Shown piece after piece: positions 51,171-58,538 of a DNA stretch of 64,000 bases. Source of the DNA: CBDBDZ01 sp965204215 (GTDB lineage Bacteria; Pseudomonadota; Gammaproteobacteria; Pseudomonadales; GM7GCV1); the NCBI GenBank assembly GCA_965204215.1, contig CBDBDZ010000014.1, forward strand, positions 1,116,001-1,180,000. The letters run 5' to 3'. The number at the start of each line of letters is the position of its first letter. Within the stretch, counting starts at the first letter, position 1. The notes beneath the pieces are model-generated. The model did no database searches. It was not told the DNA's origin and saw only the letters and a program-made list of their open reading frames with translations. Both the position numbers and the translations under genes were made by a program.

Positions 51171-51716
51171 AAATAATAAAAATGTATATTTAGATCTTAT
51201 TTTAGGTTCGATGTGTGTAAGTAAGTAAGAAAATGTTAAGTAAGATCCTATAATAACTCCTAAAAATATAACTATTAACATAAGAGTCCAAAAACTTATA
51301 GGCAAGTATAAACCAAGGAATAATACTACTACAAAATTCCAAATAAATGTTATTAAAAAAATCACGCTAAAATAAACAAATCCTAGTGCCAATGCGGAAG
51401 CGTAGTCGGTATACTTAATGAATATATCTTTTAAACTTATCTCAAAACCTTTAGGTTTTTCAGCTTTAATGTAGCTTATGATATACATAATTGTCATTAT
51501 TAAACTGAGTGTAACTTTAACCCATAAAGCTTTATTAACACTGAGAGTGTTATCGTCATTTTGAACTGTTGGGTTCATTTCATATACCCCTATATCTAAA
51601 TAATTTATTATGTATATTGAGGAAATAACATCAATTACATTGACAATATGTCCGTACAGTAGAGGCTTCAAATAAAGATTACTCGCCTGATATAAAGTGC
51701 TTTTTTGGATTGCCAT
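51156..51716 (-). pseudogene. IS-truncated copy of the four-helix membrane protein (copy A)
   Basis: Residues 1-183 are identical to the intact 203-residue protein at 53212-53823. The IS30 element then replaces the C-terminal 20 residues with KFA-stop, read from the IS end. The lost tail can still be read at 50014-50077, beyond the IS. All four membrane helices are kept, so the shortened protein may still work; I call it a pseudogene because of the interruption. The start overlaps the upstream 69-residue gene by 38 bases. Confidence 0.85.
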
Positions 51717-51888
51717 AGAACAACTGAGTAGCTAAACATATGAAGAAATAAATATTCAAGATTACAAAGTATCCAGTTAGGATTAAATCAAAAGAGTTCC
51801 CATAATAAAAATACGACAACGCTCCAGTAAGGCCTAATAAATACTGCAGTAGAAAAAATATACTTTTGCAATGTTCTAACTTAAACAT
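51679..51888 (-). CDS. Small two-helix membrane protein (copy A)
   Basis: A 69-residue protein with two hydrophobic helices (about 10-27 and 32-56). It differs from copy B (53786-53995) by one residue (Glu5 versus Lys5). Start overlaps the upstream gene by 13 bases and end overlaps the next by 38, so translation is coupled. I do not recognise a family. Small hydrophobic proteins in bacteriocin operons often give immunity or assist export. Confidence 0.7.
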   Translation of the reverse strand: MFKLEHCKSIFFLLQYLLGLTGALSYFYYGNSFDLILTGYFVILNIYFFICLATQLFYGNPKKHFISGE

Positions 51889-52433
51889 AAAATTTTTATT
51901 TTATATGGTAACAATAAATATTTGTGTTGCGCTCGATTTTTAGGTTCTATAAATCTTAGCAGGTAAGACATTGTTAAATAAACACTTACTATAAAACTGA
52001 ATAAGGCTATTAGCACCATAACAGTAATAAAACCCAAGTTTACATTAATATTGAATATTAATATAATCAAAAAATTCCATACAAATACAATAATAAAATT
52101 TATGGTTGTAAAAGTATAACCAATTAGTATGGAACCAGCTAAATCAGTATATTCAGATAATAAGTTTTCAATTTTTTCTTCGTATTTAATAGGCTTTTTA
52201 GCTTTTATATAACCTCGTATATAAAAAAAACCGATTACTATAAATACAGACAATTTGATTAAAATCGCTGTTACATAATCAAACTTTTGCTCATTACCCT
52301 GTTGTAATAAAAAGTTAAATTCACCTAATCCTATATCAAGATGATTTATGAAATACTCAGAAAAAAAAATATCGACAATGTTAAAAACAGCAGCATAGAT
52401 CAATGGGGAAATGTATATCTTCTGATATATCAT
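51876..52433 (-). CDS. Four-helix membrane protein, candidate immunity protein for peptide A
   Basis: A 185-residue protein with four to five hydrophobic helices. The N-terminal part 'FNIVDIFFSEYFINHLDIGLGEFN' matches the pattern of its paralogues (N-x-x-D...S..YxIN-x-LD-x-G-x-x-E.N), which recalls DUF5658-type membrane proteins. It is the first gene after the precursor at 52504-52713. It is strongly diverged from the equivalent gene in the other copy (54046-54606), as expected if each immunity protein matches its own peptide. Immunity role is inference. Confidence 0.65.
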   Translation of the reverse strand: MIYQKIYISPLIYAAVFNIVDIFFSEYFINHLDIGLGEFNFLLQQGNEQKFDYVTAILIKLSVFIVIGFFYIRGYIKAKKPIKYEEKIENLLSEYTDLAGSILIGYTFTTINFIIVFVWNFLIILIFNINVNLGFITVMVLIALFSFIVSVYLTMSYLLRFIEPKNRAQHKYLLLPYKIKILCLS

Positions 52434-52462
52434 TGTCTAAAACAGCGACAGTATAATAAGAT

Positions 52463-52484
52463 GGGAGGAAGTTGCCTTCCCCCC
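52463..52484 (-). terminator. Hairpin between precursor A and its downstream genes
   Basis: GGGAGGAAG, loop TTGC, CTTCCCCCC (one mismatch) lies between the precursor stop (52504) and the next start (52433). No T-run follows on the minus strand. A stem here could protect the short precursor transcript and reduce read-through, giving more peptide than immunity and export proteins. Confidence 0.5.
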
Positions 52485-52503
52485 AAAACTAAGCATACTT
52501 GGA

Positions 52504-52713
52504 TTAGAACCAACTTTTGGTTATTTTATATGCAAGACCTCCTCCTGCAGCTGCACCCAGTGCTGTAAAAAAACCACCAGCAAACTTAGCACCAGCAAAT
52601 TTAGCGCCAGCAACTACTACTAAAGGCAATGGTCCACCCGCTACCCTATCTGTCTCATCGACAGTTAGTGCACGAGCATTGCTGGGTAAGGTTTGAAAAG
52701 TTAATGAGTTCAT
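52504..52713 (-). CDS. Double-glycine leader bacteriocin precursor (peptide A)
   Basis: A 69-residue precursor. Residues 1-27 are a leader ending ...LTVDETDRVAGG, the double-glycine cleavage signal for C39 peptidases. The mature part is 42 residues, hydrophobic and glycine/alanine-rich (GAKFAGAKFAGGFFTALG), with a cationic C-terminus (YKITKSWF); it contains no Cys. This fits a class II microcin/colicin V-like pore-forming peptide exported by the adjacent transporter. GGAGA precedes the ATG. The leader is almost identical to that of peptide B while the mature C-terminal half differs. Confidence 0.88.
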   Translation of the reverse strand: MNSLTFQTLPSNARALTVDETDRVAGGPLPLVVVAGAKFAGAKFAGGFFTALGAAAGGGLAYKITKSWF

Positions 52714-52925
52714 AAGAAATCTCCAAAATTAAAGTAAAAAATAAGCCTTTCCGCAAATGTAAGAATTTTAAGATAAAAAGTTGAGTATCCTACCTTTTTG
52801 AAAAAGCCAACTCTGTGAGCTAAGCAAATAAATATAAATGCTTGACACAATTGCCACTGTATGTGAAAAAACGCTAATGTCAATCTTTTTTATTCGAATT
52901 GACTTAAAAATATACAATTTTTTTA
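52714..52925 (-). promoter_or_regulatory. Upstream control region of precursor A
   Basis: About 210 bp aligned closely with the region upstream of precursor B, best over the first 110 bases and again near 52885-52920. It contains TTGACA (about 52878-52883 on the minus strand) and a conserved TTTATATTT element downstream, possible promoter parts. It directly abuts the truncated HlyD fragment at a T-run, so this promoter is a duplicated copy. Confidence 0.5.
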
Positions 52926-53199
52926 CCTTATCACCTTCATCACCTTCTGCAACATAAAAAGCATCGACAACGCCGCCTGAGCCTGAAAAAATCCTGGTAT
53001 AGCCATCAGACGGAATCAATACCCCTGTAACGACTTCGGTCTGTGAATAATGCCCCCAGCGTAAAAAGGCAAACAAGCAAATCAGAAAAATAACAATAAA
53101 AAGTGAGAAATTGCGGTAGGGTAATTTGCCAATGTGTAAAACTTTCCCAGCTTCTGATTGTAAAAATGATGCTATTGCTTCCTTTCTATACAGTTCCAT
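52768..53199 (-). pseudogene. Truncated HlyD-type adaptor fragment at the duplication junction
   Basis: The frame is 143 codons, but only residues 1 to about 94 (ATG 53199 to about 52920) match the full HlyD protein at 48758-49999; after KVKK it runs into the antisense-like control region of precursor A. The membrane helix is kept; the coiled coil and barrel are lost. It marks the 3' limit of the duplicated unit. The join lies in a T-run also present in full-length HlyD, so short homology probably mediated it. Confidence 0.85.
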
Positions 53200-53211
53200 A
53201 ACAGAAGGTCT

Positions 53212-53823
53212 TTAATTATCTTTCGATTGCTCAGTATTCTTAGCATTAACAAAACTTAAAATCCTTAATTTGTAAGGAAATAATAAAAATGTATATTTAG
53301 ATCTTATTTTAGGTTCGATGTGTGTAAGTAAGTAAGAAAATGTTAAGTAAGATCCTATAATAACTCCTAAAAATATAACTATTAACATAAGAGTCCAAAA
53401 ACTTATAGGCAAGTATAAACCAAGGAATAATACTACTACAAAATTCCAAATAAATGTTATTAAAAAAATCACGCTAAAATAAACAAATCCTAGTGCCAAT
53501 GCGGAAGCGTAGTCGGTATACTTAATGAATATATCTTTTAAAGATATCTCAAAACCTTTAGGTTTTTCAGCTTTAATGTAGCTTATGATATACATAATTG
53601 TCATTATTAAACTGAGTGTAACTTTAACCCATAAAGCTTTATTAACACTGAGAGTGTTATCGTCATTTTGAACTGTTGGGTTCATTTCATATACCCCTAT
53701 ATCTAAATAATTTATTATGTATATTGAGGAAATAACATCAATTACATTGACAATATGTCCGTACAGTAGTGGCTTCAAATAAAGATTACTCGCCTGATAT
53801 AAAGTGCTTTTTTGGATTGCCAT
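53212..53823 (-). CDS. Four-helix membrane protein (copy B, intact)
   Basis: A 203-residue protein with four or five hydrophobic helices and the N-terminal pattern VNVIDVISSIYIINYLDIGVYEMNP shared by all the large membrane proteins of this locus. The basic C-terminal tail is intact (YKLRILSFVNAKNTEQSKDN). It is identical to the truncated copy over 183 residues. It lies directly before an HlyD start in both copies. It may give immunity or aid export; not established. Confidence 0.7.
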   Translation of the reverse strand: MAIQKSTLYQASNLYLKPLLYGHIVNVIDVISSIYIINYLDIGVYEMNPTVQNDDNTLSVNKALWVKVTLSLIMTIMYIISYIKAEKPKGFEISLKDIFIKYTDYASALALGFVYFSVIFLITFIWNFVVVLFLGLYLPISFWTLMLIVIFLGVIIGSYLTFSYLLTHIEPKIRSKYTFLLFPYKLRILSFVNAKNTEQSKDN

Positions 53824-53995
53824 AGAACAACTGAGTAGCTAAACATATGAAGAAATAAATATTCAAGATTACAAAGTATCCAGTTAGGATTAAATCAAAA
53901 GAGTTCCCATAATAAAAATACGACAACGCTCCAGTAAGGCCTAATAAATACTGCAGTAGAAAAAATATACTTTTGCAATGCTTTAGCTTAAACAT
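53786..53995 (-). CDS. Small two-helix membrane protein (copy B)
   Basis: 69 residues, one substitution from copy A. Overlaps the next gene by 38 bases exactly as in copy A. Two membrane helices with short polar loops (FYYGNSFD, FYGNPKKHFISGE). Its conservation next to two diverged peptide/immunity pairs suggests a shared role rather than peptide-specific immunity. Confidence 0.7.
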   Translation of the reverse strand: MFKLKHCKSIFFLLQYLLGLTGALSYFYYGNSFDLILTGYFVILNIYFFICLATQLFYGNPKKHFISGE

Positions 53996-54045
53996 AAAAT
54001 TTATTTATTATCAACTTTTAGAGAGAGAAATCAGGAGTTGTGTTG

Positions 54046-54606
54046 CTAAGTTGCGGATATTTTCATAAAACCCATTTTATAAGGTAATAGCAATAATCTA
54101 TGTTTTTTCTGCATATCTGATTCGATGTACCGTAAAAAGTAAGATAAAGTCCAAAATATGCCCATAATTGAACCCAAACATGCTGCAACAAAAATGAGTT
54201 CATAATATCCTATATCTAAACTTATTTGGAATACAAGCGTTATTAAAAAGTTCCATCCAAAAACGAGAAAGATATACGTCCAAATGTATCCAAATATAAA
54301 TGCAAGTGGAACTCCCCAATTATTATATTTGATAATTATATCTGCAAGTTTCTTTTCGACACTCAATGCTTTTGCTGTATTCATATACATCAATATATAT
54401 GTTGCATTAACAATGACGATTTCAATCAAGTCAAGAAAAAGTGCTTTTTGATAATTAAAGGTTTTATCACTATTTTGTGAAAGCGGATTTGCCTCACCAA
54501 TACCTAAGTCTAAATAATTAATAACATACCAAGAAGAAAAGAAGTCAATAATATTTAAGATAATACCTATAAAAACAGGAGTTAAATATAGCTTTCTAAA
54601 TTTCAT
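54046..54606 (-). CDS. Four-helix membrane protein, candidate immunity protein for peptide B
   Basis: A 186-residue protein from the ATG at 54606 (MKFRKLYLTPVFIGIILNIIDFFSSWYVINYLD); a TTG at 54615 is less likely. Four to five hydrophobic helices and the motif IIDFFSSWYVINYLDLGIGEANPL, a clean DUF5658-like signature. It occupies the place directly after precursor B. Only weakly similar to the equivalent protein of copy A outside this motif, unlike the nearly identical downstream genes. Immunity role is inferred. Confidence 0.65.
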   Translation of the reverse strand: MKFRKLYLTPVFIGIILNIIDFFSSWYVINYLDLGIGEANPLSQNSDKTFNYQKALFLDLIEIVIVNATYILMYMNTAKALSVEKKLADIIIKYNNWGVPLAFIFGYIWTYIFLVFGWNFLITLVFQISLDIGYYELIFVAACLGSIMGIFWTLSYFLRYIESDMQKKHRLLLLPYKMGFMKISAT

Positions 54607-54640
54607 AAACGACAAAACTTTCTAGTCTCATTAAAGAAAA

Positions 54641-54691
54641 GGGGGGATTAAAAGAACTAAGTGAAAAGTATTTCAATTCCCCCCCCCCCCC
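54641..54691 (-). terminator. Attenuator-like hairpin with a 13-base G run
   Basis: On the minus strand a run of 13 G (54679-54691) can pair with six C (54641-54646), closing a loop of 32 bases and followed by TTTTCTTT. It lies between precursor B (stop at 54713) and the immunity candidate (start 54606). It should partly terminate transcripts after the precursor. The long homopolymer is prone to slippage, so stem strength may vary between cells. Confidence 0.55.
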
Positions 54692-54712
54692 ACAAAAAAA
54701 TAGAATATTAAA

Positions 54713-54916
54713 TTATCTTCTAAATGCTCTATTGTAAAGACTTATGGCAGCGACGCCACCTAATCCGCCAAAAAAGCCCGTAGCAAATGCTTTACCAGCA
54801 AATTTAGCGCCAGCAATTACTGCTAGAGGCAATGGTCCACCCGCTACCCTATCTGTCTCATCGACAGTCAGTACACGAGCATTGCTGGGTAAGGTTTGAA
54901 AAGTTAATGAGTTCAT
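54713..54916 (-). CDS. Double-glycine leader bacteriocin precursor (peptide B)
   Basis: A 67-residue precursor with the same 27-residue leader as peptide A (one change, Ala15 to Val), ending DETDRVAGG. The mature part is 40 residues: PLPLAVIAGAKFAG at the start, then GFFGGLGGVAAISLYNRAFRR, hydrophobic with GxxxG-like spacing and a basic end, no Cys. It should be processed by the same C39 transporter. A two-peptide bacteriocin is possible, but each peptide has its own immunity candidate, which favours two separate toxins. Confidence 0.88.
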   Translation of the reverse strand: MNSLTFQTLPSNARVLTVDETDRVAGGPLPLAVIAGAKFAGKAFATGFFGGLGGVAAISLYNRAFRR

Positions 54917-55110
54917 AAGAAATCTCCAAAATTAAAGTAAAAAATAAGCCCTTTCGCAAATGTAAGAATTTTAAGATAAAAAGTTGAGTATTCTACCTTT
55001 TTGAAAAATCCAACTCTGTGAGTAAAGCAAATATAAATTTGCCTGACTCACAGAACCAAACTAACAAAAAAAATATTAGTGTCAAGCTTTCTTATTCGAA
55101 TTGACTTAAA
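54917..55110 (-). promoter_or_regulatory. Upstream control region of precursor B
   Basis: About 190 bp with GGAGA before the precursor ATG, a strongly conserved leader of about 110 bases shared with precursor A, and TTGACA (about 55080-55085, minus strand) in the same relative place. The similarity extends to a T-run near 55120, where the copies part. Probably the original promoter of the whole 55.1-46.7 kb operon. Confidence 0.5.
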
Positions 55111-55118
55111 AATATACA

Positions 55119-55190
55119 ATTTTTTGGGTGTAGCAGGTTTCTAATTTATAATCTAGGACCATTGCTTATTGCAATAGTCTTAATCCGGGT
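55119..55190. repeat. Short repeat unit with REP-like palindrome
   Basis: TTTTTGGGTGTAGCAGGTTTCTAAT (starts 55121) recurs at 56549-56572 as TTTTGGATGCAGCAGGTTTCTAAT. It is followed here by the palindrome GACCATTGC-TTATT-GCAATAGTC (55157-55179), also at 17086-17108, then AATCCGGGTT as in the 56.5-kb copy. So the two copies differ by presence of the palindrome. Both lie downstream of minus-strand genes or next to MITEs. Confidence 0.5.
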
Positions 55191-55236
55191 TAATTAACGT
55201 CACTCTGCGCTGGTGCAGGTTCTTGTATCTGCTCTT

Positions 55237-56367
55237 TTACACAATATCATTCATATATTTCAAAAACTGTAATGTTTTCAACGCATCAAACCCTACATGC
55301 ATATGCCTGATGAAAGCCTTTTCAGACTGGCTTTGTTTGAAGGAATGTCCAATCAATGCTTGAATATTATTGTCATTAATAAATTCAACAATTCTACTAT
55401 CAAGTTCAGGAAGTGCTTTAGTGTTCCATAATTCTCCCCAACATTCTAACCACTGCTGAAGCAATTGAAAATTTTCAGCTTTAAAATGCCGTTTGGGCTG
55501 GTTATTTAAAATATCGTTTAAAGCAGGCCCAGTTCCAAAAGGTACTCTGTCGGATAACCGCGTTTCAATTTCAATCACTGGTTTGGCTAGTTGTTGTATT
55601 TTACCAACCTTTGTCAACTTATTTAAAATATGAAAATCTTCACCTGCACTGCGTTTGGGAAAGCCCCTCACCATAGCATAATGGTTGGCGTTAATGCAAA
55701 GTATGCTGCCAAGGCTGTGCCAGGCATAATACGAACCAACTGCTTTTAAACCTTCGACATAATGATTGAGATAGTTTTGGTACTGCGACATGGCTAAATC
55801 TAATTCTTTATTGCCTGTTTGCGTGTGTTGATAAGGATAGAGGTAACAAGCTGCTGAGGACAAAAAGTGACGGGAGATTGCGAAATAAGTGTCAGGCAAA
55901 GCCACATCAGCATCGCTATTAAACAGCCAGGGTGAGGTGATATTGTTTGAATGAATCAGTTTTAAAGCAATATCATTGCCAATTTTTCGTGCTAAACCTA
56001 CACCATATTTAGGGTCAATACATTTATCTTTGGAATAAGTATCTACTAATAATATGTCCATGCCTTGAGGGTTTTCATACAAAGCTAATCCATCATTTTT
56101 CCATTGAACTATAAATTGTTGACCAACCCAGGTCAATAACTTTTTAGTGTTCGTTGTTAATTGATAGTGGTTTATTGCAGGTTGATTAATCACCAAAATT
56201 AATAAGTGACCATTAAATTGAGTGTTGTTTATGATAGATTCAATCGCCGTTTTATCTTCATTGAAACAGGGAATAATTAAAGAGCAGTCGTATTGTTTGC
56301 CAAATCCTGAGAGCAATTTAACATGACCTTCTGTATAGCGCTCTATGTATTTGTTTATGTGTTTCAT
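55237..56367 (-). CDS. GT2-type glycosyltransferase-like protein
   Basis: A 376-residue protein with an N-terminal GT-A fold: CSLIIPCFNED at the start, a DxD motif in WLFNSDADVALPD (about residue 153), GVGLARKIGND preceding it and RSAGEDFHILNKL (about 240). The cell-envelope substrate is unknown. No membrane anchor. It lies just upstream of the bacteriocin operon but is separated by 125 bases, so a functional link is not shown. Confidence 0.78.
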   Translation of the reverse strand: MKHINKYIERYTEGHVKLLSGFGKQYDCSLIIPCFNEDKTAIESIINNTQFNGHLLILVINQPAINHYQLTTNTKKLLTWVGQQFIVQWKNDGLALYENPQGMDILLVDTYSKDKCIDPKYGVGLARKIGNDIALKLIHSNNITSPWLFNSDADVALPDTYFAISRHFLSSAACYLYPYQHTQTGNKELDLAMSQYQNYLNHYVEGLKAVGSYYAWHSLGSILCINANHYAMVRGFPKRSAGEDFHILNKLTKVGKIQQLAKPVIEIETRLSDRVPFGTGPALNDILNNQPKRHFKAENFQLLQQWLECWGELWNTKALPELDSRIVEFINDNNIQALIGHSFKQSQSEKAFIRHMHVGFDALKTLQFLKYMNDIV

Positions 56368-56375
56368 TTATTGAA

Positions 56376-56524
56376 GAGAGTTTTGCATAATTACTGCGCT
56401 CGCTGCGCTCGTCAATACAGCGTTAAATTTTCGCTCAAAATGCTCATTTACTGCCAGTAAACTCCGCTTTTTCGTTCAAATTTGCCTTGTCTTGACATCG
56501 CTCGTGACATTATGCAAAGCTCTC
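56376..56524. repeat. MITE-like inverted-repeat element, copy 4
   Basis: 149 bp of the GAGAGTTTTGCATAAT family, with an extra CGCTGCGCTCG segment near the left end compared with the others. It lies 8 bases from the glycosyltransferase start, in its promoter region, and ends before a copy of the short GCAGCAGGTTTCTAAT repeat. Confidence 0.8.
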
Positions 56525-56585
56525 ATGAAGTGAGAAGCAACTCTCATTTTTTGGATGCAGCAGGTTTCTAATGTAGAATCCGGGT

Positions 56586-57311
56586 TTAAAAACTATCTTT
56601 CCATTGCCGAAGCTCGGCAAATTTTTCGCTACTTTGTACTCGAATAAAAGGATTACTTAAAAGCTCGTCTTGCAGGGTAAAGGGTACTGTCGGAATGCCC
56701 TTATCTCGTAATTGTTGGCAGGTTTCTATTCGTTGAATCAAATCGTTGTTATTGGGTTCGGCAGCCATGGCAAATTTTAAATTGGCCATGGTGTATTCAT
56801 GGGCGCAATAACTTTTGGTTTCCTGGGGTAATTTAGCCAATAGTGATAAGGAATGATGCATTTGTTCAAACGTGCCTTCAAAAACCCTGCCACAGCCGCC
56901 CGCAAACAGGGTGTCGCCGCAAAATAATATAGCTTTTTCGGAGCAGTGGTAGGCGATGTGGTCAAGGGTGTGCCCCGGCACTTCAAGCACATTAAACTGA
57001 CAATTTAATATTTCGCAACTATCATTGTGTTTTAGCGCTACATCAATGCCTTGGTACTGGCAGTTAGCAGGGCCGTAAACAATAATATTGGGGTAATGGG
57101 CTTTTAGCTCATCAATGCCGCCGACATGGTCAAAGTGGTGATGGGTAACTAATATTGCAGATAATTCCCTGTTATGGTTTTTTAAATAATTGATAACGAC
57201 CGCAGCATCGCCGGGGTCGACTATAGCTGTTAAATTGTTGTGATCAGGTTCAATTGACCAAATGTAATTATCAGCAAATGCTGGAATAGGATTTATTGCA
57301 ATATTACTCAT
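56586..57311 (-). CDS. gloB: Hydroxyacylglutathione hydrolase (glyoxalase II)
   Basis: From the ATG at 57311 (MSNIAINPIPAFADNYIW) the protein is 241 residues; an ATG three codons upstream is possible. Metallo-beta-lactamase fold with THHHFDHVGG (metal ligands), VPGHTLDHIAYH, LFCGDTLFAGGCGR and C-terminal QWKDSF. It hydrolyses S-lactoylglutathione in methylglyoxal detoxification. Divergent from the YafS-like gene, the usual gammaproteobacterial context. Confidence 0.96.
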   Translation of the reverse strand: MSNIAINPIPAFADNYIWSIEPDHNNLTAIVDPGDAAVVINYLKNHNRELSAILVTHHHFDHVGGIDELKAHYPNIIVYGPANCQYQGIDVALKHNDSCEILNCQFNVLEVPGHTLDHIAYHCSEKAILFCGDTLFAGGCGRVFEGTFEQMHHSLSLLAKLPQETKSYCAHEYTMANLKFAMAAEPNNNDLIQRIETCQQLRDKGIPTVPFTLQDELLSNPFIRVQSSEKFAELRQWKDSF

Positions 57312-57374
57312 TGGGTTCATTAAATTTTAAAGGTCATTTATAATAGACGTGATATTTTGCTTTGACAATTTTTA

Positions 57375-58097
57375 ATGCCCCATTTTTTAAATTCTAATCC
57401 AGTAAGTAGGCAGCGCCTGCATAGTTGGTATGAATCGCCAGAGGGTAAGAATGTTATCCATTCACAGAAAGCTTTTATTGAAGACAGATTTAAGCAAGCC
57501 AAAGGAATTATTAGTCTTGAGTGCAGTTATTGCCTTGAATCGTTAACTCGGGATTTGTATCGCATTCGACACCGAATCAAGATTGATGACAGGCACGCTG
57601 ATGACCGCGTTGAGCAAAGTGGTGAAATTGTTGCCAAATGGAGCGAGTTGCCGTTTGAACCTAATAGTGTTGATATTATTATTTTGCATCACAATCTTGA
57701 ATTTGATGAATCGCCTACAAAAATTCTTCGCGAAGCTGCTATTTTGTTAAAGCCCCATGGTGATTTGTTAGTGGTTGTTTTTAATAAGTGGTCGTTGCTG
57801 TCACTAAAATCTCTACCTGTAGTGCAGTCTATTTCACGTTCTAAATTGAGCAGTTGGTTGGAAGTGGTCGATTGTAAAATTCTTGATGTTCAAAAAAAAT
57901 ATTATTTAAAGAACCACGCCAAATGGCAAAAATTGGAAAACCTGTTAAGTTTTAGCAAATGCGTAGGCAATGGCTATAGCGTTTACCATGCCAGAAAATA
58001 CCATGCCATGCCAACAATGCCATTACGCAATACCAATCCCTTAAAACGGATGTTAACACTAAAACCCTCCATGACCAGAGCGCTTAATCGCAAATGA
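57375..58097 (+). CDS. YafS-like SAM-dependent methyltransferase
   Basis: A 240-residue class I methyltransferase. SAM motifs are weak: GIISLECSYCLESL for motif I, SELPFEPNSVDIIILHHNLEF for motif IV, and EAAILLKPHGDLLVVVFNKWSL. It has the gloB-yafS-rnhA-dnaQ position and overlaps rnhA by 4 bases. Substrate unknown. Confidence 0.85.
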   Translation: MPHFLNSNPVSRQRLHSWYESPEGKNVIHSQKAFIEDRFKQAKGIISLECSYCLESLTRDLYRIRHRIKIDDRHADDRVEQSGEIVAKWSELPFEPNSVDIIILHHNLEFDESPTKILREAAILLKPHGDLLVVVFNKWSLLSLKSLPVVQSISRSKLSSWLEVVDCKILDVQKKYYLKNHAKWQKLENLLSFSKCVGNGYSVYHARKYHAMPTMPLRNTNPLKRMLTLKPSMTRALNRK

Positions 58098-58531
58098 AAA
58101 CGGTAACAATTTACAGTGATGGCGCGTGTCGTGGTAACCCTGGCGTAGGTGGTTGGGGAGTATTGTTGATATATGGTGAAAACAGGCGTGAATTAAAAGG
58201 TTATGCCGCTGAAACAACGAATAATAAAATGGAATTGACTGCTGCGATTAAAGCGCTTGAAGCTTTGAATTGCCGTTGCAATGTAACATTGATTACAGAT
58301 TCTGAATACGTGTTAAAAGGTGCTACCCAGTGGATGCAAGGTTGGAAACGCAAAAACTGGATTAACAGTACGAAAAAGCCAGTTAAGAATAAAGAATTAT
58401 GGCAACAGTTAGATGTCTTGTTGCAACAACATAAGGTAGAATGGCAATGGGTGAAAGGGCATAGCAATGATGCAGGTAATGAGCGCGCCGACCAACTGGC
58501 TAACGCAGCCATTGATGAAAATATAACGTAA
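58094..58531 (+). CDS. rnhA: Ribonuclease HI
   Basis: A 145-residue protein with the four carboxylates in YSDGACRGNPG, NNKMELTAAI, ITDSEYVL and NERADQLAN, plus the basic handle GWKRKNWINS. It cuts RNA in RNA-DNA hybrids. Eight bases before dnaQ, the conserved pair. Confidence 0.97.
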   Translation: MKTVTIYSDGACRGNPGVGGWGVLLIYGENRRELKGYAAETTNNKMELTAAIKALEALNCRCNVTLITDSEYVLKGATQWMQGWKRKNWINSTKKPVKNKELWQQLDVLLQQHKVEWQWVKGHSNDAGNERADQLANAAIDENIT

Positions 58532-58538
58532 AACCAGC

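Noticed and set aside
52768..52919. Novel C-terminal domain on a short HlyD protein
   Set aside because: The part after the HlyD match is the copied control region read in an accidental frame; it is a junction artefact of the duplication.
52504..54916. Lanthipeptide or other modified peptide cluster
   Set aside because: The mature peptides have no Cys, and no modification enzyme (LanM, radical SAM, YcaO) is in the locus; an unmodified class II bacteriocin fits better.
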